Origin: Hansschlegelia plantiphila
GTDB taxonomy: Bacteria; Pseudomonadota; Alphaproteobacteria; Rhizobiales; Methylopilaceae
NCBI RefSeq assembly: GCF_027922265.1
Contig: NZ_BSFI01000020.1
Coordinates: 1 to 64,000, forward strand
Length of the DNA stretch: 64,000 nucleotides
Direction of reading: 5' to 3'
Shown here: positions 11,778-20,905 of the stretch, piece after piece
How the letters are laid out: each line of letters starts with the position of its first letter
Position numbering within the stretch: position 1 is the stretch's first letter
Notes under the pieces: model-generated
What the model saw: the letters and a program-made list of their open reading frames with translations, nothing else
The model's database searches: none
Told to the model about the DNA's origin: nothing
Position numbers and translations under genes: made by a program

Positions 11778-12539
11778 ATGCCGACGGGGGCGAAGCCCGA
11801 AGAAGAGGACGAGCCGCTTCCGGGCTTCGAAGAGGCCGCCGGCCGTTCGGCGAGGACGTCGCAGCCGGAACCGCATTATCTCGGCCATCGCGAACGGCTG
11901 AAGGCGCGATTCCTGACCGGCGGTCCGGAATCCCTTCCGGATTACGAACTGCTGGAGCTCGTACTGTTCCGGACCCTTCCCCGCGGCGACGTGAAGCCGC
12001 TCGCGAAGCATCTGATCGCGACGTTCGGCTCATTCGCGGATGTGCTCGCCGCGCCGTTCGAGCGACTGGTCGAGATCAAAGGGATCAAGGAAGCGACCGC
12101 GACGGACTTCAAGGTCGTCGAAGCCTCCGCGCGGCGCTTCGCCAAGGGCGCCATCGCCAAGCGGACGGTGCTGTCGTCATGGTCGAACGTCATCGACTAT
12201 TGCCGGACCGCGATGGCTTTCGACGACAAGGAGCGGTTCCGGATCCTGTTTCTCGACAAGAAGAACGCGCTGATCGCCGACGAGGTGCAGCAGTCCGGCA
12301 CGGTCGACCACACGCCCGTTTATCCGCGCGAGGTGGTGCGCCGCGCGCTTGAGCTGCGGGCGACCGCGCTGATCCTGGTCCACAACCACCCGTCCGGGGA
12401 CCCGACCCCGAGCCGGGCGGACATTGACATGACGCGCACCATCGCCGACATCGCGAAGCCCCTCGGCATCGCGATCCACGACCATGTGATCGTCGGGCGC
12501 GACGGCCACGCCAGCTTCCGGGGCCTCAAGCTGCTTTGA
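11778..12539 (+). CDS. radC: RadC family JAB-domain DNA repair-like protein
   Basis: Contains a helix-hairpin-helix segment ([16 protein letters not shown]) and a C-terminal JAB/MPN domain with the metal motif [18 protein letters not shown]. The family is widely annotated as DNA repair, but the biochemical role is unproven. The start is taken as the ATG at 11778 ([17 protein letters not shown]); an in-frame TTG lies six bases upstream. The 253-aa length is normal. The map-radC order occurs in other alphaproteobacteria. Confidence 0.93.
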   Translation: MPTGAKPEEEDEPLPGFEEAAGRSARTSQPEPHYLGHRERLKARFLTGGPESLPDYELLELVLFRTLPRGDVKPLAKHLIATFGSFADVLAAPFERLVEIKGIKEATATDFKVVEASARRFAKGAIAKRTVLSSWSNVIDYCRTAMAFDDKERFRILFLDKKNALIADEVQQSGTVDHTPVYPREVVRRALELRATALILVHNHPSGDPTPSRADIDMTRTIADIAKPLGIAIHDHVIVGRDGHASFRGLKLL

Positions 12540-12648
12540 TCAAGTGGTGGGCTTCTACTTGCAATAAAATTGGGCGCCGACCCCCTTTTCACGGGGCGGA
12601 TGCGGATTAGCATTGGTTTAAAGACGCGTTGCAGGGAGTTCTGTCCGC

Positions 12649-14067
<1,419 letters not shown>

Positions 14068-14110
14068 GAGCTGAAATCCGCCCCCCCGCCATCGACCAGA
14101 GCGTGACGGC

Positions 14111-15052
14111 ATGCTGAGCCGCACAGCCGACAACCTGTTCTGGCTCTCGCGTTACGTAGAGCGAGCAGAATCACTCGCCCGCATCCTGGAGACGACGCAG
14201 CGGCTCGCCTCGCTGCCGACCGCCTATGGCGGCCTCACCAACGAGTGGGAGAGCGCGGTCGCGACGGCCGGCTGCAAGGCGGAGTTCCTCGCCAAGCACG
14301 AGGAGGCCAATCAGGACGCCGTTGTGAACTACCTCGCCTTCGACCGCGAGAACCCCTCGTCGATCCTCAACTGCTTCGAGACCGCCCGCCACAACGCCCG
14401 CTCGGTGCGAACCGCGCTCACGATGGAGATGTGGGAGGCGATCAACGGCGCCTGGCTCGAACTCCGCCGCATGGCGGACCGCAGGCTGGAAGGCGAGGAG
14501 CTGACGCGCTTCCTCGGCTGGGTGAAGGAGATCGGCCTGCGCTTCGACGGCTCTGCCCACAGGACGATGCTGAGGAACGACATCTACGACTTCTCGCGCA
14601 TGGGCATGCTGCTGGAACGCGCCGACAACACGGCGCGCATCCTCGACGTGAAATACCATCTGCTGCTGCCCGAGCAGGGCGAGGTCGGCGGCGGCCTCGA
14701 CTACTACCAGTGGTCCGCGATCCTGCGCGCGGTCTCGGCCGCCACCAGCTATCACTGGGTCTATCGCCAGAGCCTGAAGCCCTGGCTGATCGCGGATCTG
14801 CTGCTGCTCAACGACCAGATGCCGCGCTCGCTCGCCGCCTGCTACGCCGAGCTCGTGCGCCACCTCGATTATCTCGCGCGCGCCTACGGCCGCCAGGGCG
14901 AAGCGCAGCGGATCGCCCGCGGCAGCCGGGTGAAGCTGGAGAACGCCGACATCCGCGACATCTTCCAGAGCGGCCTGCACGAGTTCATCACCGGCTTCAT
15001 CTCCGAGAACAGCCGGCTGGGCTCGGCGATCCACGAACAGTATCTGTCGTGA
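14111..15052 (+). CDS. alpha-E domain protein
   Basis: All-helical alpha-E (DUF403) protein, the standard partner of the permuted ATP-grasp enzyme. The opening MLSRTADNLFWLSRYVERAE is the family signature. GRMGMLLERADNTARILDVKYH-like and FQSGLHEFITGFI segments follow. The 313-aa length is usual. Its biochemical function is unknown; by context it is probably a structural or substrate-handling partner in peptide synthesis. Ten bases separate it from the transglutaminase gene. Confidence 0.93.
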   Translation: MLSRTADNLFWLSRYVERAESLARILETTQRLASLPTAYGGLTNEWESAVATAGCKAEFLAKHEEANQDAVVNYLAFDRENPSSILNCFETARHNARSVRTALTMEMWEAINGAWLELRRMADRRLEGEELTRFLGWVKEIGLRFDGSAHRTMLRNDIYDFSRMGMLLERADNTARILDVKYHLLLPEQGEVGGGLDYYQWSAILRAVSAATSYHWVYRQSLKPWLIADLLLLNDQMPRSLAACYAELVRHLDYLARAYGRQGEAQRIARGSRVKLENADIRDIFQSGLHEFITGFISENSRLGSAIHEQYLS

Positions 15053-15062
15053 CGGCGCGCCG

Positions 15063-15899
15063 ATGCGCCTGATCATCCGCCATAAGACGGCCTACACGTT
15101 CGGAACGCCGGCGACGGGCGTCATCCAGACTCTGCGGCTATCCCCCCGCAGCCATGAAGGCCAGCACATCGTCAGCTGGCGTCTCGACATCGACCGCGAT
15201 TGCCGGCTGCGCTCGTCGGAGGACGCGTTCGGCAACCAGACCCATGTCTTCGCGGTGGATGGGCCGGTCGACAGCCTGACGGTCACGGTCGAGGGCGAGG
15301 TGGACACGCAGGACACCAACGGAGTGGTGCGTGGGGCTGTCGAGCGTTTTCCGCCTTCGCTCTATCTCCGCGAGACGCCCCTGACAGCGCCCGATCCCGA
15401 CATCGCCGCGCTCGCGCAGGCTGCAAAGTCGGAGGCCAAGGACGACGTCCTGGGCTCCCTCCACGTCCTGCTCTCGGCGATCCACGGGACCATGGACTTC
15501 GAAGTGAAGCAGACCGACGCGGCGACGACCGCCGCCGAGGCATTCCGGCTGAAGCGGGGCGTCTGCCAAGACCTCACCCATGTCTTCCTCGTCGCCGCCC
15601 GATCCATCGGCGTCCCCGCCCGCTATGTCGGCGGCTATTTCCGCCGGGACGACGGCGTGATCGAGCAGGAGGCCGGGCACGCGTGGGCTGAGGCCTATGT
15701 GCCGGGCCTCGGCTGGGTCGGATTCGACGCGGCGAACGAAATCTGCCCGACGGAGGCGCATGTGAGAGTCGCGATCGGGCTCGACTATCTCGGAGCGGCG
15801 CCGGTCCGTGGGTCGCGCTATGGCGGCTCGGGGGAGGAGCTCGAGGTCGCCATCTCGGTCGACGACGCCCGCGCCCGCCGCGCCCACCGTCGATCCTGA
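15063..15899 (+). CDS. transglutaminase-like cysteine peptidase family protein
   Basis: Bacterial transglutaminase-like protein. The N-terminal beta region opens MRLIIRHKTAYTFGTPATG. The core shows the catalytic triad: Cys in LKRGVCQDLTHVFLVAARS, His in EAGHAWAEAYVPGLGW and Asp in VGFDAANEICPT. Such proteins next to ATP-grasp and alpha-E genes are thought to be amidases or peptidases acting on the same product. The third gene of the operon; 112 bp separate it from the Anbu gene. Confidence 0.93.
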   Translation: MRLIIRHKTAYTFGTPATGVIQTLRLSPRSHEGQHIVSWRLDIDRDCRLRSSEDAFGNQTHVFAVDGPVDSLTVTVEGEVDTQDTNGVVRGAVERFPPSLYLRETPLTAPDPDIAALAQAAKSEAKDDVLGSLHVLLSAIHGTMDFEVKQTDAATTAAEAFRLKRGVCQDLTHVFLVAARSIGVPARYVGGYFRRDDGVIEQEAGHAWAEAYVPGLGWVGFDAANEICPTEAHVRVAIGLDYLGAAPVRGSRYGGSGEELEVAISVDDARARRAHRRS

Positions 15900-16011
15900 T
15901 CTATTTGCATGACAGGCGCCCGTTTTTCGTGCAGCGCGGCGACGTGCGCGTTGTCGCGGCGGCGAGACTCTTGATAGCGTCGCCGGCTTCGGAGTTCGGG
16001 GTTCAAGTGAA

Positions 16012-16776
16012 ATGACCTACTGCGTCGGCATCCTCGTTCGCGACGGGCTGGTCATGATCGCGGACACCCGCACCAATGCGGGCATCGACAACATCGCGAC
16101 CTTCCGAAAGCTCAAGATCGTCTCGGAGCCCGGACGGCGCACGCTCGCGATCGCGACCTCGGGCAATCTCTCCGTCAGCCAGTCGGTGATTTCGATGCTC
16201 GCCGAGGGCGTCGAGAATCAAGAGACGGGCGAGCTGGAAACGCTCGAAGCCCAGCCCACCATGTTCAAGGCGGCGCAGCTCGTCGGTCGCGCGGTGCGCG
16301 AGGTCTGGCGGGTTGACGGCGCCAGCATGAAGGAGATGACGGCCCGGTTCGACGTGCAGATGCTGTTTGGCGGCCAGGTCGCGGGCGGGCGGCTGCGGCT
16401 GTTCATGATCTACGCCGCCGGCAATTTCATCGAGGTGACGCCCGACACGCCCTACTTCCAGATCGGCGAGCACAAATACGGCAAGCCGATTCTCGACCGG
16501 GCGGTGCAGTACGACACCGACCTCTACGACGCGCTTAAGATCGGCCTGATCTCGATGGATTCGACCATGCGCTCGAACCTCGGCGTCGGTCCGCCGATCG
16601 ACGTGCTGGTGTTGCGCAAGGACGCCCTGGTGCCCGAGCTCGATTACCGGATCGAGCCGAACGACCGCTATTTCCTGGATCTGCGCGAGCGGTGGTCGCA
16701 GGCGCTGCGCACCGCGCATATCGAGATTCCACGGCCGCCCTACGGGAACAATATTCCCGGCGACGTGGAGCTCTGA
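16012..16776 (+). CDS. Anbu-type proteasome-like peptidase
   Basis: Ancestral beta-subunit (Anbu) Ntn-hydrolase related to HslV and 20S beta subunits. The start MTYCVGILVRDGLVMIADTR leaves Thr as residue 1 after Met removal, the expected nucleophile, and TNAGIDNIATFRKLKI is the family signature. The 254-aa length fits. Anbu forms ring- or lock-washer-shaped self-assemblies; its substrates are unknown. It closes the ATP-grasp/alpha-E/transglutaminase block, implying turnover of the product made by the upstream enzymes (inference). Confidence 0.92.
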   Translation: MTYCVGILVRDGLVMIADTRTNAGIDNIATFRKLKIVSEPGRRTLAIATSGNLSVSQSVISMLAEGVENQETGELETLEAQPTMFKAAQLVGRAVREVWRVDGASMKEMTARFDVQMLFGGQVAGGRLRLFMIYAAGNFIEVTPDTPYFQIGEHKYGKPILDRAVQYDTDLYDALKIGLISMDSTMRSNLGVGPPIDVLVLRKDALVPELDYRIEPNDRYFLDLRERWSQALRTAHIEIPRPPYGNNIPGDVEL

Positions 16777-16824
16777 CTCCGCGCCCAGGTCCCGGCTTCC
16801 AGGCCGGACATGGGCGAGACGCCG

Positions 16825-17310
16825 CTATTCGCCGAGCGTCGGGCCCTGCGGAGCCTCCGGCCGGTCGCCGCCTTTGCAGTCGACCAGCCACACGTCGTAG
16901 ATCGGGTGCTCGACGCCCGACAGGCCGGGGCTCGATGCGAACATCCAGCCCGAGAAGATTTTGCGCTGTTCGTTGGCGAGGGTGATCTCCTCCACGTCGA
17001 CATAGGACGTCGTGTTCGGCGCCTCGGTCGGCGGGCGCGTGTAGCAGACGTGCGGCGTCACCTTCAGCGCGCCGAAGGTCGCCGTCTTCTCGATCGGCGC
17101 GTCAAACTCGGTGACGCGGCCGGTGATCTTGTCGAGTCCGTTGAACACGGCGATCGGGTTCGTGATCCGCGGCGTCGGCGCGACGACTTCCGGCTTGGCG
17201 GCCTTGGGCGCCGGTTCGAGCGTCGAAGTGCCGGGGTTCTGTGCGAACGCCGGCGACGCGGAGAACAAGGCGAACGGCAGCGCGGACGCGGTCAGGAGGC
17301 GGACAAGCAC
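16825..17310 (-). CDS. DUF2155 exported protein
   Basis: Exported protein of 161 aa starting at GTG 17310. The signal peptide (LLTASALPFALFSASPAFA) precedes a Pro/Ala/Lys-rich linker. The DUF2155 core then shows VFNGLDKITGRVTEFDAPI, VCYTRPPTEAPNTTSYVDV and IFSGWMFASSPGLSGVEHP-type motifs, with Cys residues that could pair (CYTRP and VDCKGG). Molecular function is unknown. In many Rhizobiales it sits beside aat and the NDUFA12 gene; here only the latter is adjacent. Confidence 0.9.
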   Translation of the reverse strand: MLVRLLTASALPFALFSASPAFAQNPGTSTLEPAPKAAKPEVVAPTPRITNPIAVFNGLDKITGRVTEFDAPIEKTATFGALKVTPHVCYTRPPTEAPNTTSYVDVEEITLANEQRKIFSGWMFASSPGLSGVEHPIYDVWLVDCKGGDRPEAPQGPTLGE

Positions 17311-17401
17311 GGGATATCAATTCTCGCGACGCGTCGGGAGGCTTCAAAAAAGCGGCTGTTCGGACCAGACGCCGCGAATACGGCCCCGGCGGGGCGTTCC
17401 G

Positions 17402-17821
17402 TCAATCGTCGGGGGACCAGGCCTGATAGTCGCCGGTCGCGGCGGGCCGCTTGCGCGCCGATAGCGCCGAGCCGCTAGGCCGGTAAGCCTCCGCGGTGCC
17501 TGTCTTGTTCTCCCGGTGCGGCTTCTGCCAGTCGCGCGGCGCATAGTTCTCGTTCGCAGGCGGCGTGGCCACCGTATGGTGCATCCAGCCGTGCCAGCCC
17601 GGCGGTATCGCGGAGGCTTCGGCGTAGCCGGCGTAGACGACCCAACGCCGTTCCGTCCCGAATGCGGCGTTCTTCGCAGGGTCGTTGGGCAAGCGGTAAT
17701 AGCGGTTGCCGAGTTCGTCCTCGCCGACGAACTCGCCGCCGCGCGACAGCGCGAAGCGCGTGCCGACGGTGGAGCCGTTCCACCAGGTGAAGATGTCTGT
17801 AAGGACGCTCAATAGGGACAT
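17402..17821 (-). CDS. NADH:ubiquinone oxidoreductase NDUFA12-type subunit
   Basis: Accessory complex I subunit (B17.2-like) found in alphaproteobacteria and mitochondria. From the ATG at 17821 the protein reads MSLLSVLTDIFTWWNGSTVG, followed by GEDELGNRYYRL, RRWVVYAGYAEASAIPPGWH and HHTVATPPANENYAPRDWQKPH, all hallmark positions. 139 aa. It would sit at the matrix-arm/membrane-arm junction on the cytoplasmic face. Next to DUF2155, as in relatives. Confidence 0.95.
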   Translation of the reverse strand: MSLLSVLTDIFTWWNGSTVGTRFALSRGGEFVGEDELGNRYYRLPNDPAKNAAFGTERRWVVYAGYAEASAIPPGWHGWMHHTVATPPANENYAPRDWQKPHRENKTGTAEAYRPSGSALSARKRPAATGDYQAWSPDD

Positions 17822-18012
17822 CGACCGTAAGCCTCGGGCGGCAGGCGTGCTCAGGTTAGCTATGAGCCGAGGCCGGCGGCTTGTCCAGAACCCGCGCAAC
17901 GCGCGCGGCTCACAGCCGGAGGCTTGTGAACATCGCGCGCTTCGCTAATCTGGCTGCGGCGTCTCGCCGCGGACGCCCGCATCGCATGCCAACTTTCGGG
18001 GGAAGAAGCGCG

Positions 18013-20445
18013 ATGGCCACCGTAACCGGCACGGACGAAAGCGAGCGACTCGACGGCGCCGATGGCGTCACCGGCCTCGCCGACTCCATCTTCGGCTATG
18101 CCGGCGACGACACGATCGATGCCGGCGACGGCGACGACACGATCTACGGCGGCGCCGGCGCCGACCGGATGGAGGGCGGCGGCGGTTACGACTGGGTGTC
18201 GTATCTCCTGTCCACCGCCGTCGTCGTCAACATGGCTTCTTACGGCGGCGCCACCGGCGGCGAGGCCCAGGGCGACAACCTGTTCTCGATCGAGGGGCTG
18301 ATCGGCTCGTCCTACGCCGACACCATCACCGGCGACAGCTCCGACAACACCGTCAAGGCCGGACGGGGCGCTGACAGCGTCGACGGCAGCTACGGCGCGG
18401 ACACGCTATACGGCGAGAACGACAACGACACGCTCATCGGCGGCCTGGGCCTGGACCGCCTCTACGGCGGCGCCGGGAACGATTATCTGGGCGGCGGAGA
18501 CGACATCGACATCCTCGAGGGCGGCGACGGCAACGACACGATCAACGCAGGCGCGGGCAACGACCACATCGGCTACTCCGCGGCGGAGGGCGTCGGCGAC
18601 GACCTGATGCGAGGCGACGCCGGGAACGACTACATCTACGACAATTCCGGGCGAAACACGCTCGACGGCGGGGAGGGCGAGGACACGCTTCAGGGCGGAG
18701 CGGACGCCGATCGGCTCGACGGCGGAACGGAGAACGACACGCTCGGCGCCGCCGCGGGCGCCGACACCATCTTCGGCGGAAGCGGCGACGACTACATCTC
18801 GGCGGGCGCCGGCGGAGACAGCATCGACGGCGGCGACGGCTTCGACAAGCTGTACTTCTTCTACAGCGCGGCCGGCGTGATGGTGGATCTCGCCACCGGC
18901 GTCGGCTCGGGCGGCGACGCGGAAGGCGATGTCTACGCAGGCGTCGAGTTTGTGTGGGCGACGAACTTCGACGACAGTCTGGTCGGCGACGGCGAGGATA
19001 ACGAGCTCTATAGCGCGGCCGGGGCCGACACGATCGACGGCGGCGGCGGCGCCGACACGATCGGCGGCGGCGCAGGGGCCGACCGGCTGACGGGCGGAAG
19101 CGGGACCGACCTGCTCACCTATTTCGACACCTATGAAAGCGTGCGGATCAATCTCGCGACCAACGCGGTCTCGGGGGGCGCCGCGCAGAGTGACGTGATC
19201 TCCGGCTTCGAGAACGTCACCGGCGCGGACAGCGACCTCGACCAGGGCGGGGACGACACGCTGACGGGCGCGCCCGGCTCGAACGTAATCACGGGCCTCG
19301 GCGGCGACGACCTGATCGACGGCGGCGCCGGGGACGACACGCTGATTGGCGACGAGGGTTTCAGCGGGTTCTACGGAGAAGACACCTTCAAGGGCGGCGC
19401 CGGCTTCGACCTGATGGACGGCGGCGGCGGGGTCGACACGGTGGACTATTCCGCCTCCGGCGCGGCCGTGGAGATCAACCTTGGCGTCGGCGCCGGAACC
19501 GGCGGCGACGCCGCGGGCGACCAGTTGCGCTTCATCGAGAACGCCATCGGCTCCGGGAAGGCCGACAAGCTGACCGGGAGCGCCGACGCGAACCTGCTCG
19601 ATGGCCGCGCCGGCGCCGACACTCTGACCGGCGGCCTCGGCGACGACGACTATTACATCGACAATGCCAGCGACCACGCCATCGAGAAGGACGGCGAGGG
19701 TAACGATCGCGTCGTGTCGGCGATCAGCTACTCACTGGCGGGCGAATATATCGAGCGGCTGCGGCTAACCGGCTCTGGCGACATCGACGCCACCGGCAAC
19801 AGCCTCAACAACACCATCGCCGGCAATTCCGGCGATAACCTCATCGACGGCGGCAAGGGCGCCGATGCGATGGCGGGGGCGAAGGGCGACGACGACTATG
19901 TCGTCCAGAGCGCGGGCGACACGGCGGTCGAACTGGATGGTCAAGGCGACGACCGGGTGCTGAGCTCGGTGAGCTACTCGCTGGCGGGGCAGTTCATCGA
20001 GCGGCTGCGGCTGACCGGCGACGGCGACGTCAACGGGACCGGCAACACGCTGGCGAACAAGATCGCCGGCAATTCGGGCGACAACGTCCTCGACGGCGGC
20101 AAAGGCGCGGACCAGATCTCGGGCGGGTCCGGTCACGACACCTTCGTGTTCGCCAACGCGCTGGGCGCGAGTAATGTCGACACGATCATCGACTTCAAGG
20201 CGGCGGACGACACGATCCGGCTGGAGAACGCGGTGTTCACCGGGCTCTCGGCGGGCGCTTTGGCGGCGTCGGCGTTCTACGCCGGGACGGCCGCGCACGA
20301 TTCATCCGACCGCATCATCTACAACGCCTCGACCGGGGCGCTGCTGTTCGACCGCGACGGCGCCGGCGCCACCTACGCCGCAGTGAAGTTCGCGACGCTC
20401 GAGAACCACTCGACAATCACAAACGCGGATTTCGTGCTGGTGTGA
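18013..20445 (+). CDS. RTX calcium-binding repeat protein
   Basis: Acidic 810-aa protein made almost entirely of RTX nonapeptide repeats of the GGxGxDxLx type (for example GYAGDDTIDAGDGDDTIYGG), which fold into calcium-binding beta-rolls after type I secretion. Between repeat blocks lie spacers such as YSLAGEYIERLRLTGSGDID, duplicated near the C-terminus (about residues 575-625 and 655-705). The C-terminal domain resembles an M10-type tail (DTFVFANALGASNVDTIIDF). There is no catalytic domain and no N-terminal signal. The start at 18013 has GGGGAAG upstream. No secretion genes are nearby. Confidence 0.9.
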   Translation: MATVTGTDESERLDGADGVTGLADSIFGYAGDDTIDAGDGDDTIYGGAGADRMEGGGGYDWVSYLLSTAVVVNMASYGGATGGEAQGDNLFSIEGLIGSSYADTITGDSSDNTVKAGRGADSVDGSYGADTLYGENDNDTLIGGLGLDRLYGGAGNDYLGGGDDIDILEGGDGNDTINAGAGNDHIGYSAAEGVGDDLMRGDAGNDYIYDNSGRNTLDGGEGEDTLQGGADADRLDGGTENDTLGAAAGADTIFGGSGDDYISAGAGGDSIDGGDGFDKLYFFYSAAGVMVDLATGVGSGGDAEGDVYAGVEFVWATNFDDSLVGDGEDNELYSAAGADTIDGGGGADTIGGGAGADRLTGGSGTDLLTYFDTYESVRINLATNAVSGGAAQSDVISGFENVTGADSDLDQGGDDTLTGAPGSNVITGLGGDDLIDGGAGDDTLIGDEGFSGFYGEDTFKGGAGFDLMDGGGGVDTVDYSASGAAVEINLGVGAGTGGDAAGDQLRFIENAIGSGKADKLTGSADANLLDGRAGADTLTGGLGDDDYYIDNASDHAIEKDGEGNDRVVSAISYSLAGEYIERLRLTGSGDIDATGNSLNNTIAGNSGDNLIDGGKGADAMAGAKGDDDYVVQSAGDTAVELDGQGDDRVLSSVSYSLAGQFIERLRLTGDGDVNGTGNTLANKIAGNSGDNVLDGGKGADQISGGSGHDTFVFANALGASNVDTIIDFKAADDTIRLENAVFTGLSAGALAASAFYAGTAAHDSSDRIIYNASTGALLFDRDGAGATYAAVKFATLENHSTITNADFVLV

Positions 20446-20576
20446 GCGCAGGGGCGAACGAGCCGCGGACCGGTCTTTCCCCACAGTTCTCCACATGGCT
20501 CTCGTTCGGCCGCTCTGAACGGTCGTCCGGCGAAAATCAATCGGTTCAGACGGTTGGGGCGATGTTTTTCAACCTT

Positions 20577-20609
20577 TGATTCACTGATCGAGACCACTAT
20601 ATCTAGTGT
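20577..20609 (+). promoter_or_regulatory. nrdJ promoter with overlapping NrdR box
   Basis: A candidate -35 (TTGATT, 20577-20582) and -10 (TATCTA, 20600-20605) are 17 bases apart. The -10 lies inside CCACTATATCTAGTGT (20594-20609), which matches the NrdR box ACACNANATNTNGTGT at all fixed positions but the first. NrdR represses ribonucleotide reductase genes by binding such boxes. A second box at the usual helical spacing is not evident, so this would be a single-site arrangement. Confidence 0.7.
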
Positions 20610-20905
20610 CGCCGAACGGTCACAGGAACGAGGGCTAGCGAAAACGGCGGGGAGAAGCCGAAATCGCGACTCGACGCCTCCGGGAGACTCGCACTAGCTT
20701 CTGGCCTCGTCTTCGGCGGCCCCTCGGGACCTGCCCTAGGCTCATCGAGAGACATCATCGGGGGCGCGTCTTCCGGATCGCAGACGCGCACGCTTAAGTG
20801 CGGGAGCGATCGCGCGCGCCTCGACGACAGACAAAGCCGGTTCATCCCCGGCCCTTACGCGTCGCGGGGGACGCGTAAGGCACACGTATTTGGAGCTTCG
20901 GACCG
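20610..20905 (+). other. long nrdJ leader with 11-bp hairpin before the start codon
   Basis: About 300 bases between the predicted promoter and the nrdJ ATG contain no gene. A perfect 11-bp inverted repeat (20853-20863 with 20870-20880, loop of six) ends 25 bases before the start. A short ACCTGCC string resembles part of a cobalamin riboswitch, but the other conserved B12 boxes are not recognisable. The leader may be regulatory; the class is not assigned. Confidence 0.4.

Noticed and set aside
18406..19677. 423-codon open frame opposite the RTX gene
   Set aside because: Created by the GGxGxD repeat codons read backwards; no independent start or motif.
20610..20850. Cobalamin riboswitch before nrdJ
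   Set aside because: Only one short box-like string matches; the other conserved segments are missing. Kept only as a question in the leader finding.
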